A DNA stretch of 64,000 nt from Streptomyces roseofulvus (GTDB lineage: Bacteria > Actinomycetota > Actinomycetes > Streptomycetales > Streptomycetaceae). A program made the translations under genes and the position numbers. Below the pieces are notes generated by a model. It was not told the origin of the DNA, did not search any database, and saw only the letters and a program-made list of their open reading frames with translations. The DNA is taken from assembly GCF_039534915.1 (NCBI RefSeq), contig NZ_BAAAWE010000001.1, forward strand, positions 558,001-622,000. Direction: 5' to 3'. This document shows, in pieces, positions 19,381 through 29,582 of the stretch. How positions within the stretch are numbered: position 1 is the first letter of the stretch; each line of letters begins with the position of its first letter.

Positions 19381-20211
19381 TCAGCCCTTGGTGGCGCCGG
19401 CGGTGAGGCCGCCGATCAGCTGCCGCTCGGCGACGGCGTAGAAGGCGAGGGCGGGGACCATGGCGAGGACGATGTAGGCGAGGACGAGCGCGTAGTCGGT
19501 CGAGTACTGGCCCTGGAACTGCTGGACGCCGACGGGGATCGTCTGCCACTTCGGGTCGTTGAACACCAGCAGCGGCAGGAAGAAGTTGTTCCAGCTCGCC
19601 ACGATCGCCAGGACCGAGACCGTGCCCAGGGCCGGACGCGCCATCGGCAGCAGGATCTTCCAGAAGAAGCGGAGCTTGCCGCAGCCGTCCATGACGGCGG
19701 CCTCCTCGACCTCCGCCGGGATGGTCCGGAAGAAGCCGCGCAGGATGATGATCGTCATGGGGAGCCCGAAGGCCGCCTGCGGAAGGATCACCCCGAGCGG
19801 GTTGTCGAGCAGTCCGAAGGTGCGCAGCATGAGGAAGAGCGGCAGGACGGCCACCGCGAACGGGAACATGAGCCCGATGGTGAACAGTCCGTAGAACAAC
19901 TCCCTGCCCCGGAAGGCGTAGCGGGCCAGGACGAACGCCGCCATCGCGGAGGCCGCCACCGTGAAGAACGTCGTGCCGACGGCGATGCCGGCGCTGTTGG
20001 CGATCTGCCGCCAGAACATCCCGTCGCCGAGGATGCCCGTGTAGTTGCCGACCTTCCACTCCTCCGGCAGCCCGAACGGGTTGCTCGTGAGCTCGCCGGT
20101 GCTCTTGAACCCGGAGAGCACCGCGTAGATCAGCGGGACGACGACGAAGGCGCCGATCAGCCAGATCACGGTGTGCAGGGAGAGGCCGCGTGCCGTCCGG
20201 CGGGCGTTCAC
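19381..20211 (-). CDS. Carbohydrate ABC transporter permease (MalG-type)
   Basis: The 276-aa protein has six hydrophobic helices and the EAA loop EVEEAAVMDGCGKLRFFWKILLPMARPAL of binding-protein-dependent permeases. It is the second permease of a CUT1 sugar importer (BxlG-like by position). It overlaps the upstream permease by 4 bases. No ATPase gene is in the operon, so a shared MsiK-type ATPase is expected, as for other Streptomyces CUT1 systems. The substrate is likely xylobiose or xylo-oligosaccharides, from the operon context. Confidence 0.9.
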   Translation of the reverse strand: MNARRTARGLSLHTVIWLIGAFVVVPLIYAVLSGFKSTGELTSNPFGLPEEWKVGNYTGILGDGMFWRQIANSAGIAVGTTFFTVAASAMAAFVLARYAFRGRELFYGLFTIGLMFPFAVAVLPLFLMLRTFGLLDNPLGVILPQAAFGLPMTIIILRGFFRTIPAEVEEAAVMDGCGKLRFFWKILLPMARPALGTVSVLAIVASWNNFFLPLLVFNDPKWQTIPVGVQQFQGQYSTDYALVLAYIVLAMVPALAFYAVAERQLIGGLTAGATKG

Positions 20212-21200
20212 CGGGCGCCTCCCGAGGTGACGGCCCCGCTCAGGTCACGGCGGAGCACATAGCGCTGGTAGAAGAGCGAGAAGACCAGGCTGATCATGAA
20301 CAGCACCACACTGATGGCGCTGGCGTAGCCGACCTGGTAGCGCTTGAACCCGAACTGGAACATCGCGATCGCCATCGTCTCGGAGGAGTGGTTGGGCCCG
20401 CCCGCGGTCATGACCCAGACGAGGTCGAAGAGCTGAATGGAGCCGATGACCGAGAGGAAGACGCTGATCCGGATCGTCGGGCCGAGCAGCGGCAGCGTCA
20501 CGTGCCGGAAGCGCTGCCAGGCCCCGGCGCCGTCGATGGAGGCGGCCTCCAGGATCTCGGCCGGGATGCCCTGCAGTCCGGCGAGGAAGAGCATCATGTG
20601 GAAGCCGAAGTACTTCCAGATCATCACCACGAACAGGGTCGGCATGACCGTCGAGGGGTCGGCGAGCCACTTCCCCTGCAGACCCTCCAGGCCCAGCAGG
20701 CCGGCGAGGTGGTCGGCCATGCCGGAGCCGGGCAGGAAGATCATCGTGAAGAGGACCGCCGTGACGACCTCGGACAGGATGTACGGGGCGAAGAACAGCA
20801 TCCGGTAGACGGCCCGGCCGCGCAGCCGCTGGTTGAGCAGGACCGCGGTGAAGAGCGCGAACGGCAGCTGCACCGTGACCGACAGGACGATCAGGTACAG
20901 CCCGCGGCCCAGATCGCCGAGGAAGACCTCGTCCTCGAAGAGCCGGGTGTAGTTCCCGAAACCGACGAAGTCGTCCATGGGGCCGATCCCGCCCCACTTG
21001 AAGAAGCCGGTGAAGACGGCGACCACGATCGGGGCGAGGACGAAGACGAGGAAGAGGACCAGGGCCGGGACGAGGAACCAGGCGACCGAGGCCCAGTCCC
21101 GCCACCCGCGCAGCAGCGACCGGACCGGGGCGGGCGGGCGGCGCGCCGGAACGGCGTCCTCGGTCCGCTCCTTCGTCAGGGTGGACACGGAGCTAGGCAC
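20208..21200 (-). CDS. Carbohydrate ABC transporter permease (MalF-type)
   Basis: The 330-aa inner-membrane protein has an N-terminal cytosolic tail, six predicted helices beginning SVAWFLVPALVLFLVFVLAPIVV, and the EAA loop AEILEAASIDGAGAWQRFRHVTLPLLGP. It pairs with the MalG-type permease downstream and the lipoprotein upstream as a CUT1 importer (BxlF-like). The ATG at 21200 overlaps the binding-protein stop by 8 bases; a GTG at 21185 is an alternative start. Confidence 0.9.
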   Translation of the reverse strand: MPSSVSTLTKERTEDAVPARRPPAPVRSLLRGWRDWASVAWFLVPALVLFLVFVLAPIVVAVFTGFFKWGGIGPMDDFVGFGNYTRLFEDEVFLGDLGRGLYLIVLSVTVQLPFALFTAVLLNQRLRGRAVYRMLFFAPYILSEVVTAVLFTMIFLPGSGMADHLAGLLGLEGLQGKWLADPSTVMPTLFVVMIWKYFGFHMMLFLAGLQGIPAEILEAASIDGAGAWQRFRHVTLPLLGPTIRISVFLSVIGSIQLFDLVWVMTAGGPNHSSETMAIAMFQFGFKRYQVGYASAISVVLFMISLVFSLFYQRYVLRRDLSGAVTSGGAR

Positions 21201-22482
21201 TCTTCGCAGCCTCGGTGATCGACGCGGTGACCTGCTCGGGTGTCTTCTTGCCCGCGATCAGGTCGGCGACGCTGTCGTTGACCTCCTGGCCGACGGCCGG
21301 CGGATAGGCCTGGTCGAGGAAGAGCTGGAAGCCCGTCGCCTGGACCAGGCTCTGTGCCACCACCTTCTTGTTGGCGTCGGTGAGCTGGCTCTCCGCGCCC
21401 TTCACCACCGGCAGGTAGCCGTTGGAGGCCAGCAGCTTGGACTCGTTCTCCAGGACGAAGAACTTCAGGAAGTCCAGCGCCTCCTTGGGTGCTCCCTTGC
21501 GCAGGGCGAATCCGCCGCCGCCGCCGAACACCTCGGTGGCCCGGCCGGCGCCGCCGTCGACCGTCGGGAAGGGGAAGAAGCCCAGGTCCGCTCCGAGGTC
21601 GGCGCCCGCGTCCTTCTGCACCGACGGGCCCCACTGCCCCATCAGCTCCATGGCGGCCTTGCCGTTGCCCATGGTCGCGGCCTGCCCGCCGGGGGTGGCG
21701 TAGCCGGCGCCGAGGAAGGCGGGCTGGAAGGGCTGGAGGTCGACCAGCTCCTTGAGGTGGACGCCGGCCTGGACGAAGCCCTCGCCGGTGAAGTCCTTGG
21801 TGGTGGCGGCCTGTTGCAGCGCGGGGAGGCCGGCGACGCGCATCGCGAGGTAGGCCCAGTAGTAGTGGCCCGGCCACTTCTCCTTGCCCGCGAGGGCGAT
21901 CGGGGTGATGCCCGCCGCCTTCAGCTTCCTGACGTCGTCGAGGAGTTCGGCCCAGGTGGACGGCGGGGTGGTGATCCCGGCCTTGGCGAAGAGCTTCTTG
22001 TTGTACCAGAAGCCGACCATGCCGATGTCGTACGGCACTCCGTAGGTCCGGCCGTCGAACTGGTACGCCTGCAGGGAGACGGGGGTGAGCTCGGACGACC
22101 AGTCGAGGAGGTCGGTGAGGTCCTCGACCAGCCCCGCGTCGACCTGCTGCCGCAGCACACCGCCGCCCCAGGTCTGGAAGACGTCGGGGAGCTTCCCCGA
22201 CGACGTGGTCGCGGTCAGCTTGGACTTGAACGCCTCGTTCTCCAAGGAGGTCGTGTTGATCACGATGTTCGGGTGAGCGGACGTGAACGCCGAGGAGATT
22301 TGCGGGAAGAGGGACTTGCCCGGCTCCGTCGTGGCGATGTTCCACCAGGCGAAGGACACCTTGCCGTCGGCGGCCCGCGTGTCCGACCCGTCGGCTCCGC
22401 AGGCCGCGGTCAGGGAGACGGACAGGGCGGTCAAGCCCGTGAGCGCCAGGAAGCTTCGTCGGCTCGGGAGGGTGCTGGCCAT
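21193..22482 (-). CDS. Sugar-binding lipoprotein of CUT1 importer (BxlE-like)
   Basis: The 429-aa extracytoplasmic solute-binding protein has SRRSFLALTGLTAL followed by a lipobox ending at Cys28 (TAAC). The SRRSFL motif suggests Tat export. The mature part has the family-1 features SFAWWNI, NKKLFAKAGITTPPSTWAELL and GYLPVVKGAESQ. GGAGG precedes the ATG at 22482. It is the first gene of the operon, behind a TTGACC-17-TAGTTT promoter with a CGAAAACTTTTCG operator. It likely captures xylobiose or xylo-oligosaccharides released by the GH10 and GH30 enzymes encoded downstream. Confidence 0.9.
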   Translation of the reverse strand: MASTLPSRRSFLALTGLTALSVSLTAACGADGSDTRAADGKVSFAWWNIATTEPGKSLFPQISSAFTSAHPNIVINTTSLENEAFKSKLTATTSSGKLPDVFQTWGGGVLRQQVDAGLVEDLTDLLDWSSELTPVSLQAYQFDGRTYGVPYDIGMVGFWYNKKLFAKAGITTPPSTWAELLDDVRKLKAAGITPIALAGKEKWPGHYYWAYLAMRVAGLPALQQAATTKDFTGEGFVQAGVHLKELVDLQPFQPAFLGAGYATPGGQAATMGNGKAAMELMGQWGPSVQKDAGADLGADLGFFPFPTVDGGAGRATEVFGGGGGFALRKGAPKEALDFLKFFVLENESKLLASNGYLPVVKGAESQLTDANKKVVAQSLVQATGFQLFLDQAYPPAVGQEVNDSVADLIAGKKTPEQVTASITEAAKSA

Positions 22483-22520
22483 GGGACCTCCGGGAGGGGA
22501 ATGCCGGGGCGGTACGCGCC

Positions 22521-22533
22521 CGAAAACTTTTCG
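22521..22533. promoter_or_regulatory. Xylan LacI operator before the importer operon
   Basis: CGAAAACTTTTCG is a palindrome around a central C, of the CGAAAnTTTCG type expected for xylan-related LacI repressors. It lies about 20-30 bases downstream of the predicted transcription start and 39 bases before the binding-protein ATG. Confidence 0.6.
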
Positions 22534-22560
22534 AAATACTCTCGAATTCTGCGCTGCCAC

Positions 22561-22589
22561 AAACTAGGAACGTGAGGCTTATCGGTCAA
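22561..22589 (-). promoter_or_regulatory. Predicted promoter of the xylan operon
   Basis: On the minus strand TTGACC (22589-22584) and TAGTTT (22566-22561) are 17 bases apart, a good vegetative-sigma match. It would drive the operon that runs to 12797. Confidence 0.55.
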
Positions 22590-22632
22590 GACCCCGCGTC
22601 AATTTATTTGCGCGCACCGGCTGTTCGCGGGG

Positions 22633-22679
22633 TTGACAAGCAGGTCGGGGCGCCCGGAAACTCATCGAAAGTTTGCGAT
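22633..22679 (+). promoter_or_regulatory. Predicted promoter and operator of the xylan regulator gene
   Basis: TTGACA at 22633-22638 is followed by an inverted repeat AAACT-N7-AGTTT (22658-22674) within TCGAAAGTTTGCGA. The -10 (GAAACT near 22657) is weak and lies inside the repeat, so the regulator probably represses itself here. Confidence 0.45.
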
Positions 22680-22716
22680 ACCTGTCGGCCGAAGGCATCC
22701 GCGCAGAGGAGAGAAG

Positions 22717-23730
22717 TTGAGCGAGCAGCGCCCGACCCTGGCCGTCATCGCCGCGGCGGCGGGGGTGTCCCAGGCCACCGTGTCCAAGGTGATCAACGGC
22801 CGCTCCGACGTCGCGCCCTCGACCCGCGAACGGATCGAGGGCCTTTTGCACACCCACAACTACCTGCCGCCCGGCCGACAGGGCAGAGCCCGCAGATCGG
22901 GTCTCGTCGACCTGATCATCGGCGGTCTGGACAGCGCGTGGGCGGTGGAGATCCTGCGCGGTGTCGAGGCCGAGTGCGCCCATCGGACCGTCGGCACCGT
23001 GGTGTCGCTCGTCCCGCCGGGCGAGGCGACGCCGTCCAGCTGGACCGCGCTGCCGGCCCTGCACCGCAGCGACGGCGTCATCCTCGTCACCGCCTCGGTC
23101 ACCCAGGCCCAGCGCGCCCAGGTCGAACGGGCCGGTGCGGCGCTGGTCGTCATCGACCCGATCGACATGCCGGGCAACGACGTGCCGAGCGTCGGGGCGA
23201 CCAACTGGGCCGGCGGCCTCGCCGCCACCGAGCACCTGCTGGAACTGGGTCACCGCAGGATCGCCACGATCGGCGGACGCAGGGAGATGCTCTGCAGCCA
23301 GGCCCGCATCGACGGGTACCGGGCGGCCCTGGAGCGGGCCGGGATCGAGGTCGACCGGGACCTCATCCGGTTCGGCGACTTCCAGCACGAGGGCGGCTTC
23401 CGGTGCGCCCAGGAGCTGCTCGCCCTCCCCGAGCCGCCGACCGCCGTCTTCGCCGGCAGCGACCAGCAGGCGATGGGCGTCTACGAGGCCGCCCGGCAGG
23501 CCGGACTGAGCATCCCGCGGGACCTCAGCGTGGTCGGCTTCGACGATCTGCCGATGTGCGACTGGCTGTCTCCCCCGCTGACGACGGTCCGCCAGCCGCT
23601 GGAGGAGATGGGCCGGGTCGCCGCCCGCACCCTGTTCCAGCTGCTGGACGGCCAGTCCCTGGTCAGCCCGCGGATGGAGCTCTCGACCGAGCTCAAGGTC
23701 AGGCTCTCCACCGCCCCGCCCCACCCCTAG
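22717..23730 (+). CDS. LacI-family repressor of the xylan genes (BxlR/XylR-like), TTG start
   Basis: The 337-aa protein has an N-terminal LacI helix-turn-helix (TLAVIAAAAGVSQATVSKVINGRSDVAPSTRERIEGL), then the periplasmic-binding-like effector domain with DGVILVTAS, GRREML..ARIDGYRAALE and VVGFDDLPMCDWLSPPLTTVRQP. I place the start at TTG 22717 because GAGGAGAG lies just upstream and the helix-turn-helix follows at once; the ATG at 22633 would translate through the operator. It is divergent from the importer operon and upstream of GH43. Effector is likely a xylo-oligosaccharide (inference). Confidence 0.88.
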   Translation: MSEQRPTLAVIAAAAGVSQATVSKVINGRSDVAPSTRERIEGLLHTHNYLPPGRQGRARRSGLVDLIIGGLDSAWAVEILRGVEAECAHRTVGTVVSLVPPGEATPSSWTALPALHRSDGVILVTASVTQAQRAQVERAGAALVVIDPIDMPGNDVPSVGATNWAGGLAATEHLLELGHRRIATIGGRREMLCSQARIDGYRAALERAGIEVDRDLIRFGDFQHEGGFRCAQELLALPEPPTAVFAGSDQQAMGVYEAARQAGLSIPRDLSVVGFDDLPMCDWLSPPLTTVRQPLEEMGRVAARTLFQLLDGQSLVSPRMELSTELKVRLSTAPPHP

Positions 23731-23739
23731 GAGCACCCC

Positions 23740-23871
23740 TTGAACGAGCCCTGGAGCACCCTCTGTCCGCCCGCCTCCGTGTGCGGCTCCTCCCCTCCGC
23801 ACGCTTCCGCCCGTCCCCCCTCGGCCGGCCCGGGGCCGTCCGTGCCGGCCGACCGCGTCGCGGTGCCATGA
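23740..23871 (+). CDS. Possible 43-codon leader ORF between regulator and GH43
   Basis: A TTG at 23740 has AGGAG six bases upstream. It opens 43 codons that end in a TGA overlapping the GH43 ATG (ATGA at 23868-23871). The GH43 ATG itself has no good ribosome-binding site, so translation could be passed on from this ORF. The Pro/Ser-rich peptide resembles nothing known to me. It may be chance or a sign of an altered start. Confidence 0.35.
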   Translation: MNEPWSTLCPPASVCGSSPPHASARPPSAGPGPSVPADRVAVP

Positions 23872-25331
23872 GCACGCCCTTCGGTGATCCCGTGCTGCCC
23901 GGGTTCCGGCCCGACCCGTCCGTCTGCCGGGTCGGAGCGGACTACTACCTGGTGACGTCCAGCTTCGAGTGGTTCCCCGGCCTGCCCGTCTTCCACAGCC
24001 GCGACCTCGTGCGCTGGCGGCGCGTCGGCTCCGCACTCGACCGTCCCTCCCAGCTCGACCTCGACGGATGCGGGCCCTCACGCGGCCTCTTCGCGCCGAC
24101 GATCCGGCACCACGACGGGGTCTTCCATCTCGTCTGCACGCTGATGGACGGACCCGGCCACTTCGTCGTCACGGCGACGGACCCGGCGGGGCCGTGGTCG
24201 GAGCCGTACTGGCTGGAGGGCGAGGGATTCGACCCGTCGCTGTTCTTCGACGACGGACCGGACGGCGGGGACGGCCGCGCCTGGTTCACCGCCGCGCGCG
24301 TCCTGGACGAGGCCGCCGGCCTCACCCAGATCTGGATGCGCGAGTACCTCCCCCGCGAACACCGGCTCACGGGACCCGAGTACGTCCTGTGGTCCGGGAG
24401 CAGGCCCGGCGCCCGCTGGTCGGAGGCCCCGCACCTCTACAAGGTGGGTGGAACGTATCTGCTGCTCACCGCGGAGGGCGGCACCGCGGCGGACCACAGC
24501 GTCGTGGCCGCCCGGGCCGACCGGGTGCCCGGCCCCTACCGGGGCGACCCCGGGAATCCGGTGCTCCCTCCCGCCGAGGGCCCGGTCACCTGCACGGGGC
24601 ACGCCGACCTCGTCCAGACCCCGTCCGGCGACTGGCGGGCCGTGCTCCTGGGCGTCCGCCCGGGCTCCGCCATCGGCCGCGAGACCTTCCTCGCCGACGT
24701 CACGTGGGAGGACGGCCGGCCGGTCTTCTCCCCCGTCGCCCACGTGCCGGATCGCCGGCGCGTCCACGACGACTTCGCCACGCTCTCCCCCGAGTGGAGC
24801 ACCCTGCGCACCCCGCGCACGCGGTTCTGGACCACCGGCGACGGGCTGCGCCTCCGGCTCCGCCCGGAACGCCTCGGCGAGCGCGCCTCCCCCTCCCTCC
24901 TCGTCCGCCCGCAGGAGCAGCCCGACTGCGACGCCTCCACGGAGCTGCACTTCGCTCCGGCGGGACCGAACGAGGAGGCCGGCCTGGCCGTCGTCCTCGA
25001 CGACGACGCCCACCTGCTCCTGCTGCGCACCGCGAGGGGAGTCGTCCTCCGCCGCGGGCCCGACGTCCTGGCGCGTGCTCCCGCCCCTCCGGGCCCCGTC
25101 CGGCTGGGCGTCCGCGTCCGCGGCCTCCACCATGCCTTCGGCTACGCGGCGCCGGGCGGCTCCTGGCACGATCTGGCCACCGTCGAAGCCGGCTTCCTCG
25201 CCCCGCTGTTCACCGGCGTCCAGCTCGGGGTCTACGCCACCTCCCACGGCCGTCCCTCCACCGGAGAGGCCCGTTTCGCGTGGTTCGACATCGCCTATCC
25301 GCACCGGGCGGAACCGTCCGGGCGGCGGTGA
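23868..25331 (+). CDS. GH43 family beta-xylosidase/arabinofuranosidase, intracellular
   Basis: The 487-aa protein has no signal peptide. Its five-bladed propeller shows GFRPDPSVC with general base Asp16, GEGFDPSLFF with Asp122, and RWSEAPHLYKVGG with general acid Glu186. A C-terminal beta-sandwich (about 300-480, HDDFATLSPEWSTLR onwards) is typical of xylosidases of this family. It would release xylose, or arabinose, from imported oligosaccharides. It follows the xylan regulator on the same strand. Start chosen by family (STPFGDPVLPGF is the usual opening). Confidence 0.9.
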   Translation: MSTPFGDPVLPGFRPDPSVCRVGADYYLVTSSFEWFPGLPVFHSRDLVRWRRVGSALDRPSQLDLDGCGPSRGLFAPTIRHHDGVFHLVCTLMDGPGHFVVTATDPAGPWSEPYWLEGEGFDPSLFFDDGPDGGDGRAWFTAARVLDEAAGLTQIWMREYLPREHRLTGPEYVLWSGSRPGARWSEAPHLYKVGGTYLLLTAEGGTAADHSVVAARADRVPGPYRGDPGNPVLPPAEGPVTCTGHADLVQTPSGDWRAVLLGVRPGSAIGRETFLADVTWEDGRPVFSPVAHVPDRRRVHDDFATLSPEWSTLRTPRTRFWTTGDGLRLRLRPERLGERASPSLLVRPQEQPDCDASTELHFAPAGPNEEAGLAVVLDDDAHLLLLRTARGVVLRRGPDVLARAPAPPGPVRLGVRVRGLHHAFGYAAPGGSWHDLATVEAGFLAPLFTGVQLGVYATSHGRPSTGEARFAWFDIAYPHRAEPSGRR

Positions 25332-27187
<1,856 letters not shown>

Positions 27188-27240
27188 CCGTCGCGCTGAC
27201 ACCTCGCACCACACGCACCACGCGCACCGCTCGCACCAGG

Positions 27241-27271
27241 GAGGGGAGCCGGGAAGATCCCGGCTCCCCTC
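27241..27271. terminator. Terminator between GH10-CBM13 and araD
   Basis: Perfect 13-bp arms (27241-27253, 27259-27271) enclose a 5-base loop between two converging transcripts. Confidence 0.85.
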
Positions 27272-27278
27272 GGTGCGG

Positions 27279-27992
27279 TCAGGTGGCGGAGGGGTTGCCG
27301 TAGTACGCATCCGGGCCGTGCTTGCGGGTGAAGTGGCGGTCCAGGAGGTGCTGCGGGGGCTCCACCGTGCCCAGGGCGATGGTCCGCAGGGCCATCTCGG
27401 CCACCGCCTCGCAGACGATGGCGTGCTCCAGGGACGTGGTGGCGTCCGCGCCCCAGGTGAAGGGGCCGTGGTGGGCGACCAGGGCGCCCGGGACCTCCCG
27501 GGCCCGGGTGTCGTCACGGTCCAGCAGGTCCACGATGACCTGGCCGGTGTTGTACTCGTAGTCCGTGGCGCACTGCTCGGGGGTGAGGACGTCGGTGACG
27601 GGGACGGGACCGTTGAAGGTGTCCGCGTGCGTCGTGCCGAGCACCGGTATCGACCGCCGGGCCTGTGCGAAGGCGACGGCGTGGGTGGAGTGCGTGTGGG
27701 TGACGCCGCCGATCGAGGGGAAGGCCAGGTAGAGGCTCCGGTGCGTCTCCGTGTCGGTGGACGGCCGCAGCCGGCCCTCGACCACGCTCCCGTCGGCCAG
27801 GGAGACGACGACCAGGTCCTCCTCGGTCAGCACGTCGTAGGTCACGCCCGAGGGCTTGATGACGAAGACGCCGGCTTCCCGGTCCACTCCGCTCACGTTG
27901 CCCCAGGTGAGGGTGGCGAGGCCGGCCCGGGGGATGCGGAGGTTCGCCTCCAGCACCTCCCGGCGCAGCTCCTCGGAAACGGTCCTGCTCAC
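27279..27992 (-). CDS. araD: L-ribulose-5-phosphate 4-epimerase
   Basis: The 237-aa class II aldolase-fold enzyme converts L-ribulose 5-phosphate to D-xylulose 5-phosphate. It has TLTWGNVSGVDREAGVFVIKPSGV, the zinc site THTHSTHAVAFAQA, and HGPFTWG. I chose the GTG at 27992 (MSRTVSEELRREVLEAN) by length against E. coli AraD and GGACGGAG upstream; a GTG at 28031 overlapping the araA stop would add 13 residues. It is the last gene of araB-araA-araD. Confidence 0.92.
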   Translation of the reverse strand: MSRTVSEELRREVLEANLRIPRAGLATLTWGNVSGVDREAGVFVIKPSGVTYDVLTEEDLVVVSLADGSVVEGRLRPSTDTETHRSLYLAFPSIGGVTHTHSTHAVAFAQARRSIPVLGTTHADTFNGPVPVTDVLTPEQCATDYEYNTGQVIVDLLDRDDTRAREVPGALVAHHGPFTWGADATTSLEHAIVCEAVAEMALRTIALGTVEPPQHLLDRHFTRKHGPDAYYGNPSAT

Positions 27993-28027
27993 GGCGGACT
28001 CCGTCCTGGTGGGGGCGGCGGGGGCGG

Positions 28028-29536
28028 TCACAGGCTCTGGGCCAGTCGGTGGTACGCCTGGTTCCAGCGCAGCTCGCGCGTGAACCGCCGGACGGTGGTG
28101 TCCTCGTCGATGACGGCGAGTTCGGTCCGCAGCATCTCGGCGAGGTCGTCGAGCTCCTCCCCGACCAGCGCGGTGGTCAGGACGGTGTGGTGGGGCGCTC
28201 CCGCCGTCAGCCACGCCTCGGTGGAGGTACGCAGATCGGGGCGGGGCCGCCAGACGGCGCGGGCGACGGGGAGCTTGGGCAGCGGCTCGGGCGGGGCGAC
28301 GACGTCGATGCGGTTGGCGACGAGGCGGAACCGGTCGCCCATGTCGGCGAGACCGACGACGACGGCCGGACCGGGGTCGGCGTCGAAGACGAGGCGGACC
28401 GGGTCCTCGCGTCCGCCGATGCCGAGGGGATGGATCTCGCAGCTGGGCCTCGACGTCGTGATCGAGGGACAGACCTCCAGCATGTGGGCGCCCAGGATGA
28501 GCTCCTGACCGGGCGTCAGGTCGTAGGTGTAGTCCTCCATGAAGGAGGTGCCGCCGGGCAGGCCGTGGGCCATCGCCTTCAGGGTGCGCAGCAGGGTGGA
28601 GGTCTTCCAGTCCCCTTCGCCGCCGAAGCCGTAGCCGTCCGCCATCAGGCGCTGCACGGCGAGCCCGGGCAGCTGGCGCAGGCCGCCGAGGTCCTCGAAG
28701 TTGGTGGTGAAGGCACGGAATCCGCCTTCCGTGAGGAAGGTGCGCAGACCGGCTTCGACACGGGCCGCGTAGCGCAGCGAGTCGTGGCGCTCGCCGCCGG
28801 GCCGCAGCTCGGGGGCGAGGGCGTAGAGGTCCTGGTACTCCTTGACGAGGGCGGTGACGGTGGACTCGTCGGCGGCGTCGACCGCGGCGACGAGGTCGTT
28901 GACGCCGTAGGTGTTGACCGAGACACCGAACCGCAGCTGCGCCTCTACCTTGTCGCCCTCGGTGACGGCGACGTCGCGCATGTTGTCGCCGAACCGGGCG
29001 AGTCTGAGGGTGGTGAGTTCGGCGCGGCCGACGGCGGCGCGGGCCCACCCGGCGACGCGGTCGACGACCTCGGGGGTGGAGACGTGGCCGGCCACGGTCT
29101 TGCGCGGGACGCCGAGGCGGGTCTGGACGAAGCCGAACTCGCGGTCGCCGTGGGCGGCCTGGTTCAGGTTCATGAAGTCCATGTCGATGGTGGACCAGGG
29201 CAGTTCGCGGTTGGCCTGGGTGTGCAGGTGCAGCAGGGGCTTGCGGAGGGCGTCGAGGCCGGCGATCCACATCTTGGCCGGGGAGAAGGTGTGCATCCAG
29301 GCGATCAGGCCGACGCAGCGGTCGTCGGCGTTGGCCTCCAGGCAGACCGCGCGGATGGCGGCCGCGTCGGTGAGGACGGGCTTCCACACCAGGCGGACGG
29401 TCAGCTGGGGCCGGTCGGCGAGGGTGTCGCAGATGGCACGGGACTGTTCGGCGACCTGGGCCAGGGTGTCCTCGCCGTAGAGGTCCTGGCTGCCGGTGAG
29501 AAACCAGATCTCGCGGTCGGGCTGGGCGAGCGTCAT
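28028..29536 (-). CDS. araA: L-arabinose isomerase
   Basis: The 502-aa protein is full length for the family (E. coli about 500). It has [85 protein letters not shown] and [14 protein letters not shown]. It isomerises L-arabinose to L-ribulose, the sugar released by GH62 action. It lies between araB and araD on one strand. Confidence 0.96.
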   Translation of the reverse strand: MTLAQPDREIWFLTGSQDLYGEDTLAQVAEQSRAICDTLADRPQLTVRLVWKPVLTDAAAIRAVCLEANADDRCVGLIAWMHTFSPAKMWIAGLDALRKPLLHLHTQANRELPWSTIDMDFMNLNQAAHGDREFGFVQTRLGVPRKTVAGHVSTPEVVDRVAGWARAAVGRAELTTLRLARFGDNMRDVAVTEGDKVEAQLRFGVSVNTYGVNDLVAAVDAADESTVTALVKEYQDLYALAPELRPGGERHDSLRYAARVEAGLRTFLTEGGFRAFTTNFEDLGGLRQLPGLAVQRLMADGYGFGGEGDWKTSTLLRTLKAMAHGLPGGTSFMEDYTYDLTPGQELILGAHMLEVCPSITTSRPSCEIHPLGIGGREDPVRLVFDADPGPAVVVGLADMGDRFRLVANRIDVVAPPEPLPKLPVARAVWRPRPDLRTSTEAWLTAGAPHHTVLTTALVGEELDDLAEMLRTELAVIDEDTTVRRFTRELRWNQAYHRLAQSL

Positions 29537-29582
29537 GTCGGGTGTGCTCCTCGGAGGTGCTGGGGCGGGGAGGTGGGGTCGG

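Noticed and set aside
22633-22719. ATG at 22633 as start of the xylan LacI regulator
   Set aside because: It would place the operator inside the coding region and add 28 residues before the helix-turn-helix; TTG 22717 has a good ribosome-binding site.
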